A stretch of 64,000 nucleotides of DNA from assembly GCA_027459785.1 (NCBI GenBank), contig DAIDGU010000080.1:1-64000 (forward strand), read 5' to 3'. Shown here piece by piece: positions 1-8,537 of the stretch. Both the position numbers and the translations under genes were made by a program. The stretch comes from Ktedonobacteria bacterium (GTDB lineage Bacteria; Chloroflexota; Ktedonobacteria; Ktedonobacterales; JACDGC01). Each line of letters starts with the position of its first letter. The stretch's first letter is position 1. A model generated the notes under the pieces. The model did not search any database, was not told where the DNA came from, and saw only the letters and a program-made list of their open reading frames with translations.

Positions 1-2
1 AA

Positions 3-107
3 TGTCCGCCCCCCGCTGCTCACTGTCCGCCCCCCGCTGCTCACTGTCCGCCCCCCGCTGCTCACTGTCCGCCCCCCGCTGCTCACTGTCCGCCCCCCGA
101 TCCCCTG
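3..107. repeat. 21-bp tandem repeat, about five copies
   Basis: A unit beginning TGTCCGCCCCCCGCTGCTCA recurs at positions 3, 24, 45, 66 and 87, a constant 21-bp period with almost no variation. The unit starts with the same TGTCCGCCCC that forms the right arm of the dispersed GGCGGACA hairpin found elsewhere in the window, so the array may have grown from a hairpin copy. The window edge cuts the array and its full length is unknown. Confidence 0.9.
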
Positions 108-204
108 GAGGACAGACATTCTTGTCTGTCACGCGGCGGACAGGAATGTCCGCCCCACGATCTCCCCTCTCCATCTCCGATGGGGAGGGGTTGGGGGTGG
201 GGCC
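107..204. repeat. cluster of three dispersed repeat families (A, B and C)
   Basis: Three elements sit side by side: family A (107-130, arms GACAGACA / TGTCTGTC), family B (135-160, GGCGGACAGGAATGTCCGCC plus CCACGA) and family C (161-204, a pyrimidine-rich CCCTCTCCAT half facing GATGGGGAGGGG and a G-rich tail). The cluster ends one base before the leftward gene's stop codon region (stop at 206-208). All three families recur many times elsewhere in intergenic DNA. Confidence 0.85.
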
Positions 205-205
205 G

Positions 206-1969
206 CTACACCCCGACGGCGGCCCGCCATTGGCGCAGCCGGGCCAGGCGCTGCTGGGGCGCAGCGGGCAGATCCAGCGGGCGACCACGGGCATCCACGA
301 TCAGCCCCAGCCGCCCGCCTTCGACGGGATTGCCGGCATGGGCGCGCTCGCCCGCCCCCAACCCCACATCCACCCCAGCAGCGGGATACAGTGTCAGGTG
401 GGCCTGCTGGCCCACGGCCAGCGGCAGCACCTCAATCGTGCCGGGCAAGACCTCCGCCACGTGCTGGTGGCCGTCGGCATATTCCAGCACCACGCGCACG
501 GCTGGCTCACCGGGCGGCGGCGTGCCGACCGTGGAGACGCACGTCCCCAATTGCACCAGCAGGGCATCCAGATCCACCGCGTCGGCGGCGGCCATCGGAT
601 CGAGCAAGGATGCCGCGCCCAGCGGCGTCGCCAGTTGCGCCGTGTCCAGTACCAGCGCGGTGATGCCGCGCGGCTGCACGGTGTCGAGCAGCAACAGGGC
701 CGCTTCGCCCAACGTGGGGCAGTTGGCGAGCAAACTACCCGTGCCGATGAGCGCGTCAACGCGCGGCAGATCGCTGATGCCGCCGGGCGTTGCACCCTGT
801 TCCATCACCAGCCGCAGCGCCTCGCGCGCCAGCGCGTGGTCCAGCGCCAGGTCGGCGCGGGTGGTGGGCAACATGCGCGGCTGCGTCATGCGCAACAGGA
901 CCGCCTCGCGCAGCGCGTCTTCGCTCATCGGCTCCGGCAGCCAGCGCGCGATGTTGTCCACACCCGCGCGGCGCAAGGTCGCGCCCGCCCCCTGGCGCAC
1001 GCCCAGCAGGGGCGCTTGGGTGGTGAAAAGATTGCCGTGCGTGCTGGCACCGATGGCGGCACTGCCCGCCGCGCCGACGTTTACGGCCAGCACATTCATC
1101 GCGTAACGCTGCGCCAGGAAGCGCACAAAGCGCCCCAGCGCCGTGATATTGCTGATCGGAGCCGTCGAGGCCCAGCCGCGCACCTGTGCGAAGCCTGGCA
1201 CCTGCGCCAGCACGAGCTGTTCATAGAGTTGCGCCAACGCCATCGGCAGCGTGCCGGGATGGCCCGGTGCGGGCGGCGTGACGCCGATGACCTCGCGCCC
1301 CGCCATACTGTGTTGGGCGACGGCCTGTTCTTCTGGTCCGCCGATGACGACGGTCGCCAGGGGCAATACCTGTTCCGGTGGCGCACTCGTCAGGCGCACG
1401 GCCTGAGTAGCAGCTTCTTCCAGTGCGGCCCGCGCCGGCGGATTGGTCAGCGTGCCGGGACCGGGGCCGAGCAGCAGCACGACCTGCGGGGGTGCGGCGT
1501 TCGGCAGGTGCAACATCTCTGCCTGGAAGAGCGGAAAGGCATCTGGCGCGACGCCCGGCGGCAACAGCGGCGCGATGGCGGCGGTGGCCAGTGCGCGGCG
1601 TACACCCGCCCCCCACACATCCATCCCCGGACCAAGCAGGAGGACGTGCAACGGCCCGCCGACGCTGGCGATGATCCCCACCCCATCCACGCCGTCGCCG
1701 GCTTCCGTTTCTGGCGAAAGCGTATGCCCTTGCGTCAGCAGCTTGCGCCCGGTGAACCGTTCGACCTGACGCAGCGCATCGATGATGCCGCCGCTGATCG
1801 CCGCTGGCGTCGTGGGGGCGCTGGCGCGCGATAGCAGCCGGCAATGGCCCTCCGCCATGCCCAGCAAGGTCGCGTGCGTCCACGCCGCGCCACATTCCAC
1901 CAGCAACATCGAGCGCAACGAAGCGCCCGCCGGCAAGTGTGCGCCAAATGTCGTCAAAGCCACCGCCAT
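206..1969 (-). CDS. MutL-like protein (glutamate mutase L family)
   Basis: A 587-residue protein with the look of the glutamate mutase L / MutL family (ASKHA-type ATPase fold, proposed reactivation or assembly factor of B12-dependent mutases; not the mismatch-repair MutL). Glycine-rich nucleotide-binding-like stretches are visible: IASVGGPLHVLLLGPG near residue 80, NVGAAGSAAIGAS near 300 and ALIGTGSLL near 390. The C-terminus VDVGLGAGER followed by GLIVDARGRPLDLP is the kind of ending seen in Chloroflexota members. No signal peptide or membrane segment. The gene lies 46 bp after the zinc-ribbon gene on the same strand and may be cotranscribed with it. No mutase subunit is in the window, so the substrate is unknown. 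Family call from memory of motifs. Confidence 0.65.
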   Translation of the reverse strand: MAVALTTFGAHLPAGASLRSMLLVECGAAWTHATLLGMAEGHCRLLSRASAPTTPAAISGGIIDALRQVERFTGRKLLTQGHTLSPETEAGDGVDGVGIIASVGGPLHVLLLGPGMDVWGAGVRRALATAAIAPLLPPGVAPDAFPLFQAEMLHLPNAAPPQVVLLLGPGPGTLTNPPARAALEEAATQAVRLTSAPPEQVLPLATVVIGGPEEQAVAQHSMAGREVIGVTPPAPGHPGTLPMALAQLYEQLVLAQVPGFAQVRGWASTAPISNITALGRFVRFLAQRYAMNVLAVNVGAAGSAAIGASTHGNLFTTQAPLLGVRQGAGATLRRAGVDNIARWLPEPMSEDALREAVLLRMTQPRMLPTTRADLALDHALAREALRLVMEQGATPGGISDLPRVDALIGTGSLLANCPTLGEAALLLLDTVQPRGITALVLDTAQLATPLGAASLLDPMAAADAVDLDALLVQLGTCVSTVGTPPPGEPAVRVVLEYADGHQHVAEVLPGTIEVLPLAVGQQAHLTLYPAAGVDVGLGAGERAHAGNPVEGGRLGLIVDARGRPLDLPAAPQQRLARLRQWRAAVGV

Positions 1970-2015
1970 AGCACCAACCTATTTCGCACCCGTAATGGTG
2001 AAGCGCGCCCGGCTC

Positions 2016-4172
2016 TCAGCGCCCCTGATTTTCCGGCGGGGTGCCACGCCCATACCAGCGCCGCACGCGCCCATCACGGTCGGTTTCCTGGCGCGGATCG
2101 CCGTTGGCAAGCTGGTCATAGCCCGCGCCGCCCTGCTCGTAATAGCCCTGCCCGCCGGCTGGCCCATAGCCCTGATCGTACCCCGGTTGGCCATTGCCGT
2201 TAGGTGGATAGCCGCTCTGGCCTTGATCATAGCCCGGCTGCCCATAGCCCTGATCATAGCCCGGCGGCTGGCCGGCTGGCCCGTAACCCTGACCATAGCC
2301 TGGTTGTTGTCCCCAACCGGCCTGTTGCCCATACCCCGGTTGCTGGCTATACTGATCCTGCCCCCAACCGGCTTGTTGTCCCTGGCCGGCCTGCTGGCCA
2401 TACGGATCTTGGCCGTAGCTCGGCTGCCCCTGGCCATAACCCGGTTGCTGCCCCTGCCCATAGCCTTGCTGGTCCCACCCAGGTTGCTGCCCATATTGCT
2501 CTTGCCCATAGCCCGGCTGCTGTGCATACTGGTCCTGCCCATAGCCCGGCTGCTGGCCGTATTGTTGCTGCGACCAATCTTGCTGCGCCGGTTGGCCGTA
2601 GCCCTGATCGTAGCCCGGCGGCTGCCCATATTGTCCCTGGCCGTAGCCAGCTTGTTGGCCGTACTGATCCTGCCCCCACCCGGCTTGTTGCCCATACCCC
2701 GCTTGCTGGCTATAGGGATCTTGGCCATAGCCGGCTTGCGCCTGCCCGTAGCCGGCTTGTTGACCATATTGGTCCTGGCCCCAGCCTGCCGGTTGCCCGT
2801 ACTGCGCTTGCCCATAGCCTGGCTGCTGTCCATAGGCATCCTGCCCATAGCCCGGCTGGCCATATTGGTCCTGGCCCCAGCCTGCCGGTTGCCCGTACAT
2901 CTGCTGTCCGTAGTCCTGCGGTTGCGGCGTGAAGCCCCAGCCCGCGCCATCGTAGCCCGGCCAAGGATTATCCCCGCTGGGAGGACCATAGCCATTGCCG
3001 CCGCCACTATAGGCATTAGGGTTATAGCCATTAGGATCATGGCTGCCCGGCTGCGCGACCCACGGCGAGGGCGGCGCGACGGGCGGCTGCCCATAGGCCG
3101 GCGGTTGGGGTCCCTGGTTCGTCAGCCAGGCCAGCAGATTTGGATCGATGAGATCCGACGCGGAAAATTGTTGTTCACCGCCAGGGGGCGTGCCACCAGC
3201 GTTCGCGGCGGCTCCCCAGGCCGGCGGCGCAGCGGCAGGCTGCTCCCAGGCCGGCGGATTTCCCCAGCCTGTGCCAGGGGCGGGAGGAGTGCTGGGCGTG
3301 GCGCTGAACCCACCCGCACCGTTCCATTGCGGCGGCGACGGCGGCGCGGCGGATTGTGGGCTGCTACGCAGCCATTCGGGCAACGCCGCCTCATCCACCA
3401 GTTCGACGGCGGCGAATGCCTGGCCGCCTGCCGGAGCCATGCCGCCAAGTTCAGGGCGCGACTGCGGATGACTGGGGGTATTCGACCAGCCGGCGGGAGC
3501 CATGCCATTGCCGCCGTTCGCCATGCTGTTGCCGCCGTTCGCCATGCCGAAGGCAGGCGTGGCGGGCGCGTTGGTGTCTGGCTGCGCGCGCAGCCACTGT
3601 GGCAGGGCATCGTCTTCGATGAACTCGCGGGCGCGCACGGAATGATCGCCCCCACCATCGCCACCGAACGGAGCGCCCTGGCCCCACGCCGCGCCCGCGT
3701 CATACCCGCCGTTCCACTGTTGCCCGGCGGGGTTCGCGCCATAATCGCCCGCCGGTGGCGGCTGCGGCTGGCGGCTATCGTCCATCTGTGCCTGGCCGTT
3801 TTGCAACCAATCCGGGAAGTTCTGCTCATTGAAGATCGTCGCGCGCGAGAAGCCCGGCGCTCCTTGCGGCGGAGCCTGCCCCCAGCCGATCTGGGGATCT
3901 GCCGCACCATTGCCGGAATACTGCCCGTTCGGAGCCGGCGGCTGCCAGTTACCCGCGTCCGGCGGGGTCGTCGCCCCCCCATAAGCCGGCGGCGCACCAA
4001 AGATCTCGCCCTGGCGCTGGTCGCGCAGGGCGCGCAGCCAGGCCGGCGCGTTATCATCTTCGCCGGTGGGAGAGCCATTCCACCCCGCCGTGGACGTGAG
4101 GCGCGTGCCGCAATACCGGCAGAATGATTGCGCGGCCTCATTTGGCCGGCCACAATTGGGACATGTATTCAT
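2016..4172 (-). CDS. zinc-ribbon protein with WL motifs and a long Tyr/Gly/Gln-rich tail
   Basis: 718 residues. The start at 4172 is chosen because GGGGAAGGG precedes it and the zinc ribbon [10 protein letters not shown]...FCRYCGTRL starts right there; an upstream in-frame start at 4253 would add 27 unlikely residues. The N-terminal CxxC...CxxC pair is a zinc-ribbon. It is followed by a Pro/Gly/Ala-rich, probably disordered region in which a short acidic-to-WL motif recurs ([42 protein letters not shown]). From about 2935 leftwards to 2060 the protein is almost only Tyr, Gly, Gln, Pro and Asp in units such as [10 protein letters not shown] and PAGWGQDQ. Composition resembles prion-like phase-separating domains, but this is a compositional analogy only. 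Function unknown; no membrane segment seen. Confidence 0.8.
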   Translation of the reverse strand: MNTCPNCGRPNEAAQSFCRYCGTRLTSTAGWNGSPTGEDDNAPAWLRALRDQRQGEIFGAPPAYGGATTPPDAGNWQPPAPNGQYSGNGAADPQIGWGQAPPQGAPGFSRATIFNEQNFPDWLQNGQAQMDDSRQPQPPPAGDYGANPAGQQWNGGYDAGAAWGQGAPFGGDGGGDHSVRAREFIEDDALPQWLRAQPDTNAPATPAFGMANGGNSMANGGNGMAPAGWSNTPSHPQSRPELGGMAPAGGQAFAAVELVDEAALPEWLRSSPQSAAPPSPPQWNGAGGFSATPSTPPAPGTGWGNPPAWEQPAAAPPAWGAAANAGGTPPGGEQQFSASDLIDPNLLAWLTNQGPQPPAYGQPPVAPPSPWVAQPGSHDPNGYNPNAYSGGGNGYGPPSGDNPWPGYDGAGWGFTPQPQDYGQQMYGQPAGWGQDQYGQPGYGQDAYGQQPGYGQAQYGQPAGWGQDQYGQQAGYGQAQAGYGQDPYSQQAGYGQQAGWGQDQYGQQAGYGQGQYGQPPGYDQGYGQPAQQDWSQQQYGQQPGYGQDQYAQQPGYGQEQYGQQPGWDQQGYGQGQQPGYGQGQPSYGQDPYGQQAGQGQQAGWGQDQYSQQPGYGQQAGWGQQPGYGQGYGPAGQPPGYDQGYGQPGYDQGQSGYPPNGNGQPGYDQGYGPAGGQGYYEQGGAGYDQLANGDPRQETDRDGRVRRWYGRGTPPENQGR

Positions 4173-4556
4173 CGGCCCTTCCCCTTTCGCGCGAGCGGCG
4201 TGACCCACACTCGATGTCCTACCGCGCGGCCCCTCGTATCCCCATGCTACCATAGCTCCACCCGATCCGCCACCACAATATGATTATGGATTATTGAACG
4301 AGCAGCCTCTTCTTCTACTTCTTAGTGTACCACTCGTTCTCACATCTGGCAACAGGCACACCAAGCCCCTGGCTCCCACTCGGCTCCATTGACCGCTCAC
4401 CCTGGCCTTGCGGCAGACGCTGCAACGCACTTAACCACCACTCTGTGAACTCTGCACTATCGTATCCTTGCCAGATATGGTATATAAAAAGAGCGATCCA
4501 TCTTTCCAGGCGGAGATCGTTGCATCTCCCACTTTCACCAACGAAGAGGAGTTCTC
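4173..4556. other. divergent intergenic region without gene
   Basis: 384 bp between the leftward zinc-ribbon gene and the rightward membrane protein. It is less G+C-rich than its surroundings, as expected of promoter DNA. An AT-rich block (TATGGTATATAAAAAG, about 4476-4491) precedes the rightward gene, but no convincing -35 was found. No RNA gene or dispersed repeat was recognised. Confidence 0.5.
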
Positions 4557-5063
4557 ATGGCTCAACCAACTACCGTTCAGGCACCCAAGGTCCATCCACT
4601 CGTCATCGGTGGCGCGTATGGCCTTGCCGCTGCCATCATTCAGATCCTTGTCGTCCAGCTTAACCACACGGCATTGAAGGATAATAGCCTGTTGGGCTTT
4701 GTCGGCACCGTGCTGTTGCCCTTGATCGGGCTGTTCCTGGCCGGCCATTATGCGGGCCGCCACCAGCGCCTGGCGATCCTGCAAACCAGCGTGACTTCTG
4801 GCGCGCGTTCGGTCTTTTCCGGCACGGGGGCCGGCCTCGGCACCGGCGTCGTCTATGTGCTGGTGAGCCTGCTGGTCAACGCCTTCCTGGGCAGCCACCT
4901 GCCCTATCACACCGGTAGCTCGAATGCCTTCGGCAGTGTCATTGATGCCGCCGGTGCTACGCTGGGCTTCATCATCTGGCTGGTGCTCGGTGCCTTGCTG
5001 GGGACCATCGGCGGCTTCTTCGGCGACTCGCGCGCCCACAAGCAGCTCAAGAGCGGCAAGTAA
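4557..5063 (+). CDS. four-helix membrane protein, unknown function
   Basis: 168 residues with four hydrophobic segments at roughly residues 14-36, 43-64, 84-110 and 125-153, and a short basic C-terminus (HKQLKSGK). Many Gly residues inside the helices and the pairing of helices 1-2 and 3-4 suggest a small integral inner-membrane protein of the DUF4199/YIP1-like type, but I do not recognise the family. The ATG is preceded by GAGGAG at a good distance. It stands alone and ends in a strong bidirectional terminator shared with the convergent VanZ-like gene. Confidence 0.7.
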   Translation: MAQPTTVQAPKVHPLVIGGAYGLAAAIIQILVVQLNHTALKDNSLLGFVGTVLLPLIGLFLAGHYAGRHQRLAILQTSVTSGARSVFSGTGAGLGTGVVYVLVSLLVNAFLGSHLPYHTGSSNAFGSVIDAAGATLGFIIWLVLGALLGTIGGFFGDSRAHKQLKSGK

Positions 5064-5081
5064 CCTTCTCGCACCCTTTAT

Positions 5082-5117
5082 ACGCCTCTGCTCGTCATTG
5101 GGCAGGGGCGTTTTTGT
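5082..5117. terminator. bidirectional rho-independent terminator
   Basis: ACGCCTCTG (5082-5090) pairs with CAGGGGCGT (5103-5111) with one G-T wobble, followed by a T-rich run TTTTTGTTT on the plus strand. The stop codon of the convergent gene (5095-5097) lies in the loop, so the element ends both genes. Confidence 0.75.
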
Positions 5118-5544
5118 TTGCACCACCATCTGTGATCCGTCGCCAACCCAGCACGAGTGCCAGCGCGACGACCGCCCCCACCATATCCATCACCAGATCG
5201 CGCCCGTCCCACCATGTCGGCCAGGCATGCTTCGCCAGCGCCTGAATCGCCTCCTCCGTGAGCGCGCCAGCGACCATGACCGCCAGGAAGGCGGCGGGAC
5301 GGGCGCGCAGAGCTGGCACAGCCAGCAGCAGCACCAATCCCGTCAAGCCGAAAAGCGCGGCATGGCCGATGATGTGGCTCAGCGGTGTAGCGAAGACGAC
5401 ATCGAAGACCTGGGCATAGCCTGGCCACACCTCACCCAGCCAGTCGAACGGAAAAAGTACCAGGCTCGCCGCCGCGAGCGGCCCCCCGATGAGTAGCGCG
5501 CGGCGAATATTTTGCGCCCGTCGGTCGCCCGTTGATGGTTGCAT
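5095..5544 (-). CDS. VanZ-like small membrane protein
   Basis: 149 residues. Start at 5544 is supported by AAAGGAG upstream; a longer reading from 5589 has no ribosome site. Hydrophobic segments lie near residues 17-35, 54-75, 79-98 and 119-137. The pattern GHAALFGLTGLVLLL, then ALTEEAIQ, then DLVMDMVGAVVAL is reminiscent of the VanZ family (segment with Asp followed by D-x-x-x-x-x-GA). VanZ-like proteins are membrane proteins linked to cell-envelope or glycopeptide tolerance, but most have no known activity. Family call is tentative. Confidence 0.5.
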   Translation of the reverse strand: MQPSTGDRRAQNIRRALLIGGPLAAASLVLFPFDWLGEVWPGYAQVFDVVFATPLSHIIGHAALFGLTGLVLLLAVPALRARPAAFLAVMVAGALTEEAIQALAKHAWPTWWDGRDLVMDMVGAVVALALVLGWRRITDGGANKNAPAQ

Positions 5545-5741
5545 GGGCAACTCCTTTATATATATCGCCTCGCTTACTATGCGTGACATAACAGTAATCG
5601 ATCATATGATTCACGTCAAGAGCGACACCGTGTGATGCATGCTGGACAGATAGCAAGCGCCATGTGTGGCGATGATCTATACTAAAGTCCGTGTGGCCGC
5701 GCCACGAAGGGCGCGGCGTTCAGCAGAAAGTGAGCAAAACC

Positions 5742-6122
5742 ATGTCTCAAGCACAGGGCGGACCCCCGCCGCTCGATAAAGAGGGCGTGATGACGCCGAG
5801 CGGGCTGGAATATACCGATATCATTGTCGGCACGGGGCCGGAAGCACGCGCCGGCCAAGAGGTCACCGTGCATTACACTGGCTGGCTGACCAACGGCACG
5901 AAGTTCGATAGCTCCGTAGATCGCGGCCAGCCGTTCGTCTTCGGGCTGGGCCAGGGCCAGGTCATCAAGGGCTGGGATCTCGGCGTGGCGGGCATGCGCG
6001 TCGGTGGCCGGCGGCGGCTCAACATTCCGGCGGACCTGGGTTACGGCGTGCGTGGCGCGGGCGGTGTCATCCCGCCGAATGCGCGCCTGATCTTCGACGT
6101 GGAACTGCTGGGCGTGCGTTAA
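5742..6122 (+). CDS. FKBP-type peptidyl-prolyl cis-trans isomerase
   Basis: A single-domain FKBP of 126 residues, cytoplasmic (no signal peptide). All residues that line the FKBP12 active site can be placed: Tyr45, Phe55-Asp56 (KFDSS), Val74-Ile75 (QVIKGWDLG), Trp78, Tyr101 (GYGVRGAGG) and Phe118 (LIFDVELL), so it should be an active proline isomerase acting in protein folding. ATG at 5742 is used because the domain starts soon after; reading from 5691 would add 17 residues without a ribosome site. It stands alone, convergent with the methyltransferase 8 bp downstream. Confidence 0.92.
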   Translation: MSQAQGGPPPLDKEGVMTPSGLEYTDIIVGTGPEARAGQEVTVHYTGWLTNGTKFDSSVDRGQPFVFGLGQGQVIKGWDLGVAGMRVGGRRRLNIPADLGYGVRGAGGVIPPNARLIFDVELLGVR

Positions 6123-6130
6123 TCAGCGTA

Positions 6131-6994
6131 TCAGCGCCGGCCATATGCCGCCGTCAGTTCCACCTCCGTCGTGCAGTGCGCGGTTTCTTGCCGCGCCTGC
6201 TGCCACAGCTTTTGCCATTGGTCGGCGGTCGCCAGGTTGGCGCGGGCGACAATCGGCGTCACGCGGTCCATCAGCGCCAGATAATCGGCCAGCAACATCC
6301 GCCCGCCGCGTGTGGCGCGCGGCCCTGCCCGCACGGTGACGGTTTTGATGTGCCGTTCGCTCAGGAGTAATGGCGCGAAGTAGCGTTGGAGGTATGGTCC
6401 CACCCCCGGATGAATCCCCCGGCCCGCCGCGAGGTTGACGAAGATGCCGGTCAGCGCCGTCAGCGCCAGGCTTTCACTGCGCACCACCCCGAAATCGCGC
6501 ACTTCGATCCACCCTTGTGGGCTGGTCACGCGCACCATCTCAGCCAGCAGTGACGGCCAGTAAGCGATTGGCACATACGCGGAATTCGCTCGCGCCATGC
6601 AGAACTGAAAGCTGTTGTCGGCGAACTCCAAGGGCTGCAACGCATCGCCAACCAGAAAGGTACAGTTATCTGGCAAGACCTCACCGCGTTGCACACCCTC
6701 AGCGGTGGCCTGATCGATCTGCTCGCGATTGTTGTCGCAACCGAATACGGTCGCGTTCGGGAAGCGCCGCGCCATCTCGCGCGCCCAGCGCCCGGTGCCA
6801 CAAGCGACATCGAGGATCGCCAACGGGTTGCGCAATGGCGCGCTATAGTCGCCGTCGAATTCCCAGCGGAACATGAAATGCTGCAAATCCAGCCGGTTGA
6901 TCTCCATCTGGCCCTGGCCGAAAATATAGTTTTCTTGCTGGCGAATCTCCCGCCCGGAGATCCGCTTGCGCCGGCGGAAAAAAGACCATGCCAT
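6131..6994 (-). CDS. class I SAM-dependent methyltransferase
   Basis: 287 residues. Motif I ILDVACGTGRW (residues about 60-70) binds S-adenosylmethionine; the acidic end of beta2 follows as VFGCDNN (Asp near residue 87), and FQFCMARANSAYVP plus LLAEMVRVTSPQGWIEV match motifs IV-VI of methyltransferase domain 25/11 types. The start at 6994 has GAGGGG upstream; the longer reading from 7060 has none. The N-terminus is basic (FFRRRKR). Substrate unknown; isolated gene with no pathway context. Confidence 0.85.
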   Translation of the reverse strand: MAWSFFRRRKRISGREIRQQENYIFGQGQMEINRLDLQHFMFRWEFDGDYSAPLRNPLAILDVACGTGRWAREMARRFPNATVFGCDNNREQIDQATAEGVQRGEVLPDNCTFLVGDALQPLEFADNSFQFCMARANSAYVPIAYWPSLLAEMVRVTSPQGWIEVRDFGVVRSESLALTALTGIFVNLAAGRGIHPGVGPYLQRYFAPLLLSERHIKTVTVRAGPRATRGGRMLLADYLALMDRVTPIVARANLATADQWQKLWQQARQETAHCTTEVELTAAYGRR

Positions 6995-7279
6995 CCTGAC
7001 ACCCCTCGCGCCACGCGGCACCGCTGTGTACCAAGCGCGCATCGCTGTATTTTTCCTCACTATCCTAGCAGGTGCGTCAAGGCGCGATGGTCGCTAGCCC
7101 ATATGGCATGTACCGCCGTGTTGCCGGTATGAGCGATGTGGCTCCCGCCGCATCGTGATCCCTTTGCTTCGGTAAATCTTTTTTCACCTGCGCCCCCATA
7201 GCCCGAAAGGGCTGGTCGCACGATGAAAAGTTTGGTGTATACTCAACGCACGATCCGCTTTTTCGGAGGTTCTAACATC

Positions 7280-7444
7280 ATGATCATCCTTTGCATCCTG
7301 GGCGTGCTGGCCCTTTCCGGCGTGGGCATCGCCGCGCAAACGACCGTCGGGCGCAACGAGATCTGGCAGCGCATTCCGCCGTGGGTCTTTGTCGGCGTCT
7401 GCGCCCTGCTCGTCATCGTTTCCATCTGGTCGTGGACGCTCTGA
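7280..7444 (+). CDS. small two-helix membrane protein
   Basis: 54 residues: MIILCILGVLALSGVGIAAQ forms one membrane helix and VFVGVCALLVIVSIWSW a second, with a short hydrophilic loop (TTVGRNEIWQRIPP). ATG at 7280 has CGGAGGT nine bases upstream. A possible -10 (TATACT, 7238-7243) precedes it but its -35 is poor. No family recognised. Confidence 0.65.
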   Translation: MIILCILGVLALSGVGIAAQTTVGRNEIWQRIPPWVFVGVCALLVIVSIWSWTL

Positions 7445-7573
7445 AGGCAGCAGCATTCACGGCTGGCTGGCGCTGTTTCCATCAGGCGCATGTGGGCCAA
7501 TACCATGTGCATAACCTTGCGCATCCTGCTATAATCGACAGAGATTCATCCACGACGTGGAAGCAGGTGGCCG

Positions 7574-7993
7574 ATGGCACGACATATTTTGGTGATCAAT
7601 GACACACAAGACGTTCTGGACGCGATAAAGATGGTGCTGGAAGACGCCGAATATACTGTCACCACGCGCACCGAACCCACGACCACCGCCGCCGATGTTG
7701 AACATATCCAGCCGGATCTGCTGATCCTCGATATGCTCTTTGCCGGCAAGAATGTCGGTTGGGAACTGATTCAGGCGCTGCGGCTGCATCCAGCCACCGC
7801 ACACCTGCCCGTCATCGTCTGCACCGCCGCCCGCCGCGAAGTGACCGAAAGCGAGAGCGTGCTGCTGGGCAAAGGCGTGTCGGTCGTGTATAAGCCGTTC
7901 GATATCGACGAGTTGGTCGCGGCGGTCGAACAGGCGTTGAAAGCGCCGGCCAATATCCCCGCAGACGATATTGCCGACCGCGCAGGAGAATAA
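7574..7993 (+). CDS. stand-alone response-regulator receiver protein
   Basis: A 139-residue CheY-like receiver domain without output domain. Acidic pocket Asp10 and Asp13 (VINDTQD), phospho-acceptor Asp53 (LLILDML), switch Thr84 (VCTAA) and conserved Lys107 (VYKPFD) are all present, so phosphorylation should be possible. No histidine kinase is nearby. A -10-like TATAAT at 7530-7535 lies 39 bp upstream of the ATG. The partner could be a remote kinase, or the protein may act by protein-protein contact. Confidence 0.9.
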   Translation: MARHILVINDTQDVLDAIKMVLEDAEYTVTTRTEPTTTAADVEHIQPDLLILDMLFAGKNVGWELIQALRLHPATAHLPVIVCTAARREVTESESVLLGKGVSVVYKPFDIDELVAAVEQALKAPANIPADDIADRAGE

Positions 7994-8065
7994 GCGATGG
8001 GTGCGAACTGGCGCTAAATTTGCAGGAAGACCCCATGTCATTTTTTCAGCCGAAAGGAACCGAGC

Positions 8066-8386
8066 ATGGGCTTCGAGCAATACCACGAGCCAGCCAACGA
8101 GCTTTCCGCCGCCACGCGCACCTTCGCGCGCCTCATCGTCTCACTGATCGAGGAGGCCGACGCCATCAACTGGTACGAGCAGCGCATCTCCGTCGAACCA
8201 GATGCCGAGGCGCGCGCCATCATGCAGAATTCGCAAAAAGAAGAGTTCAAACATTTTGGCATGGATCTCGAATTTTTGCTGCGACGCAAGCCGGAGTGGC
8301 GCGCGGCCTTGCAGCGTATCCTTTTTCAGTCCGGTGATATCGTCAAGCTGGGCGAACAAGGCGAAAAGGCCGAAGATCAGCAGTGA
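8066..8386 (+). CDS. encapsulated-ferritin-like (EncFtn family) protein
   Basis: 106 residues. The sequence VSLIEEADAINWYEQR then NSQKEEFKHFGMDLEFL then LFQSGDI follows the encapsulated ferritin family known from Rhodospirillum rubrum. The ferroxidase-site residues of that family (Glu, Glu, His) correspond to Glu30, Glu60 and His63 here, with the neighbouring Trp36 and Tyr37 also kept. Such proteins form ring-like decamers from two-helix dimers and oxidise Fe(II). The usual C-terminal encapsulin cargo tag (GSLK-like) is absent: the protein ends KAEDQQ, and no encapsulin shell gene is in this window. ATG 8066 has AAAGGAA upstream. Confidence 0.75.
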   Translation: MGFEQYHEPANELSAATRTFARLIVSLIEEADAINWYEQRISVEPDAEARAIMQNSQKEEFKHFGMDLEFLLRRKPEWRAALQRILFQSGDIVKLGEQGEKAEDQQ

Positions 8387-8387
8387 T

Positions 8388-8406
8388 GGGGGGAGTTTCT
8401 TCCCCC
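8388..8406 (+). terminator. short GC hairpin after the ferritin-like gene (weak terminator)
   Basis: GGGGGGAG pairs with CTTCCCCC around a TTT loop directly after the stop codon, with one wobble pair. No T-run follows, so it may only stabilise the mRNA end or need Rho. Confidence 0.35.
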
Positions 8407-8421
8407 TCACGCCCTTCCGAT

Positions 8422-8451
8422 TTGCTATTTGTCACGGTCACGGGATATACT
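8422..8451 (+). promoter_or_regulatory. sigma70-type promoter of rplI
   Basis: TTGCTA (8422-8427), an 18-bp spacer and TATACT (8446-8451) lie about 85 bp upstream of the bL9 start. The TTGC-type -35 with TATACT recurs at other promoters in this window. Confidence 0.5.
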
Positions 8452-8537
8452 ACGCAGGTTAGAAGTGAAACTGGGCGCGTGCGCCCATCCATCTTATACC
8501 GCTGTGCTAGCCACCCGAAAGGATCGTGTGCCTTCCC

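Noticed and set aside
2-1834. Long rightward open frame of about 610 codons
   Set aside because: It is the complement of the MutL-like gene. The composition is Arg/Gln/His-rich and repetitive, it begins in the 21-bp array, and it has no ribosome site or known domain.
1782-4127. Rightward open frame of about 781 codons rich in Leu/Ile/Ala/Pro
   Set aside because: It is the mirror of the YGQ repeats of the zinc-ribbon gene. The repeat of LLPIARLL-type units is an artefact of reading the repeats backwards.
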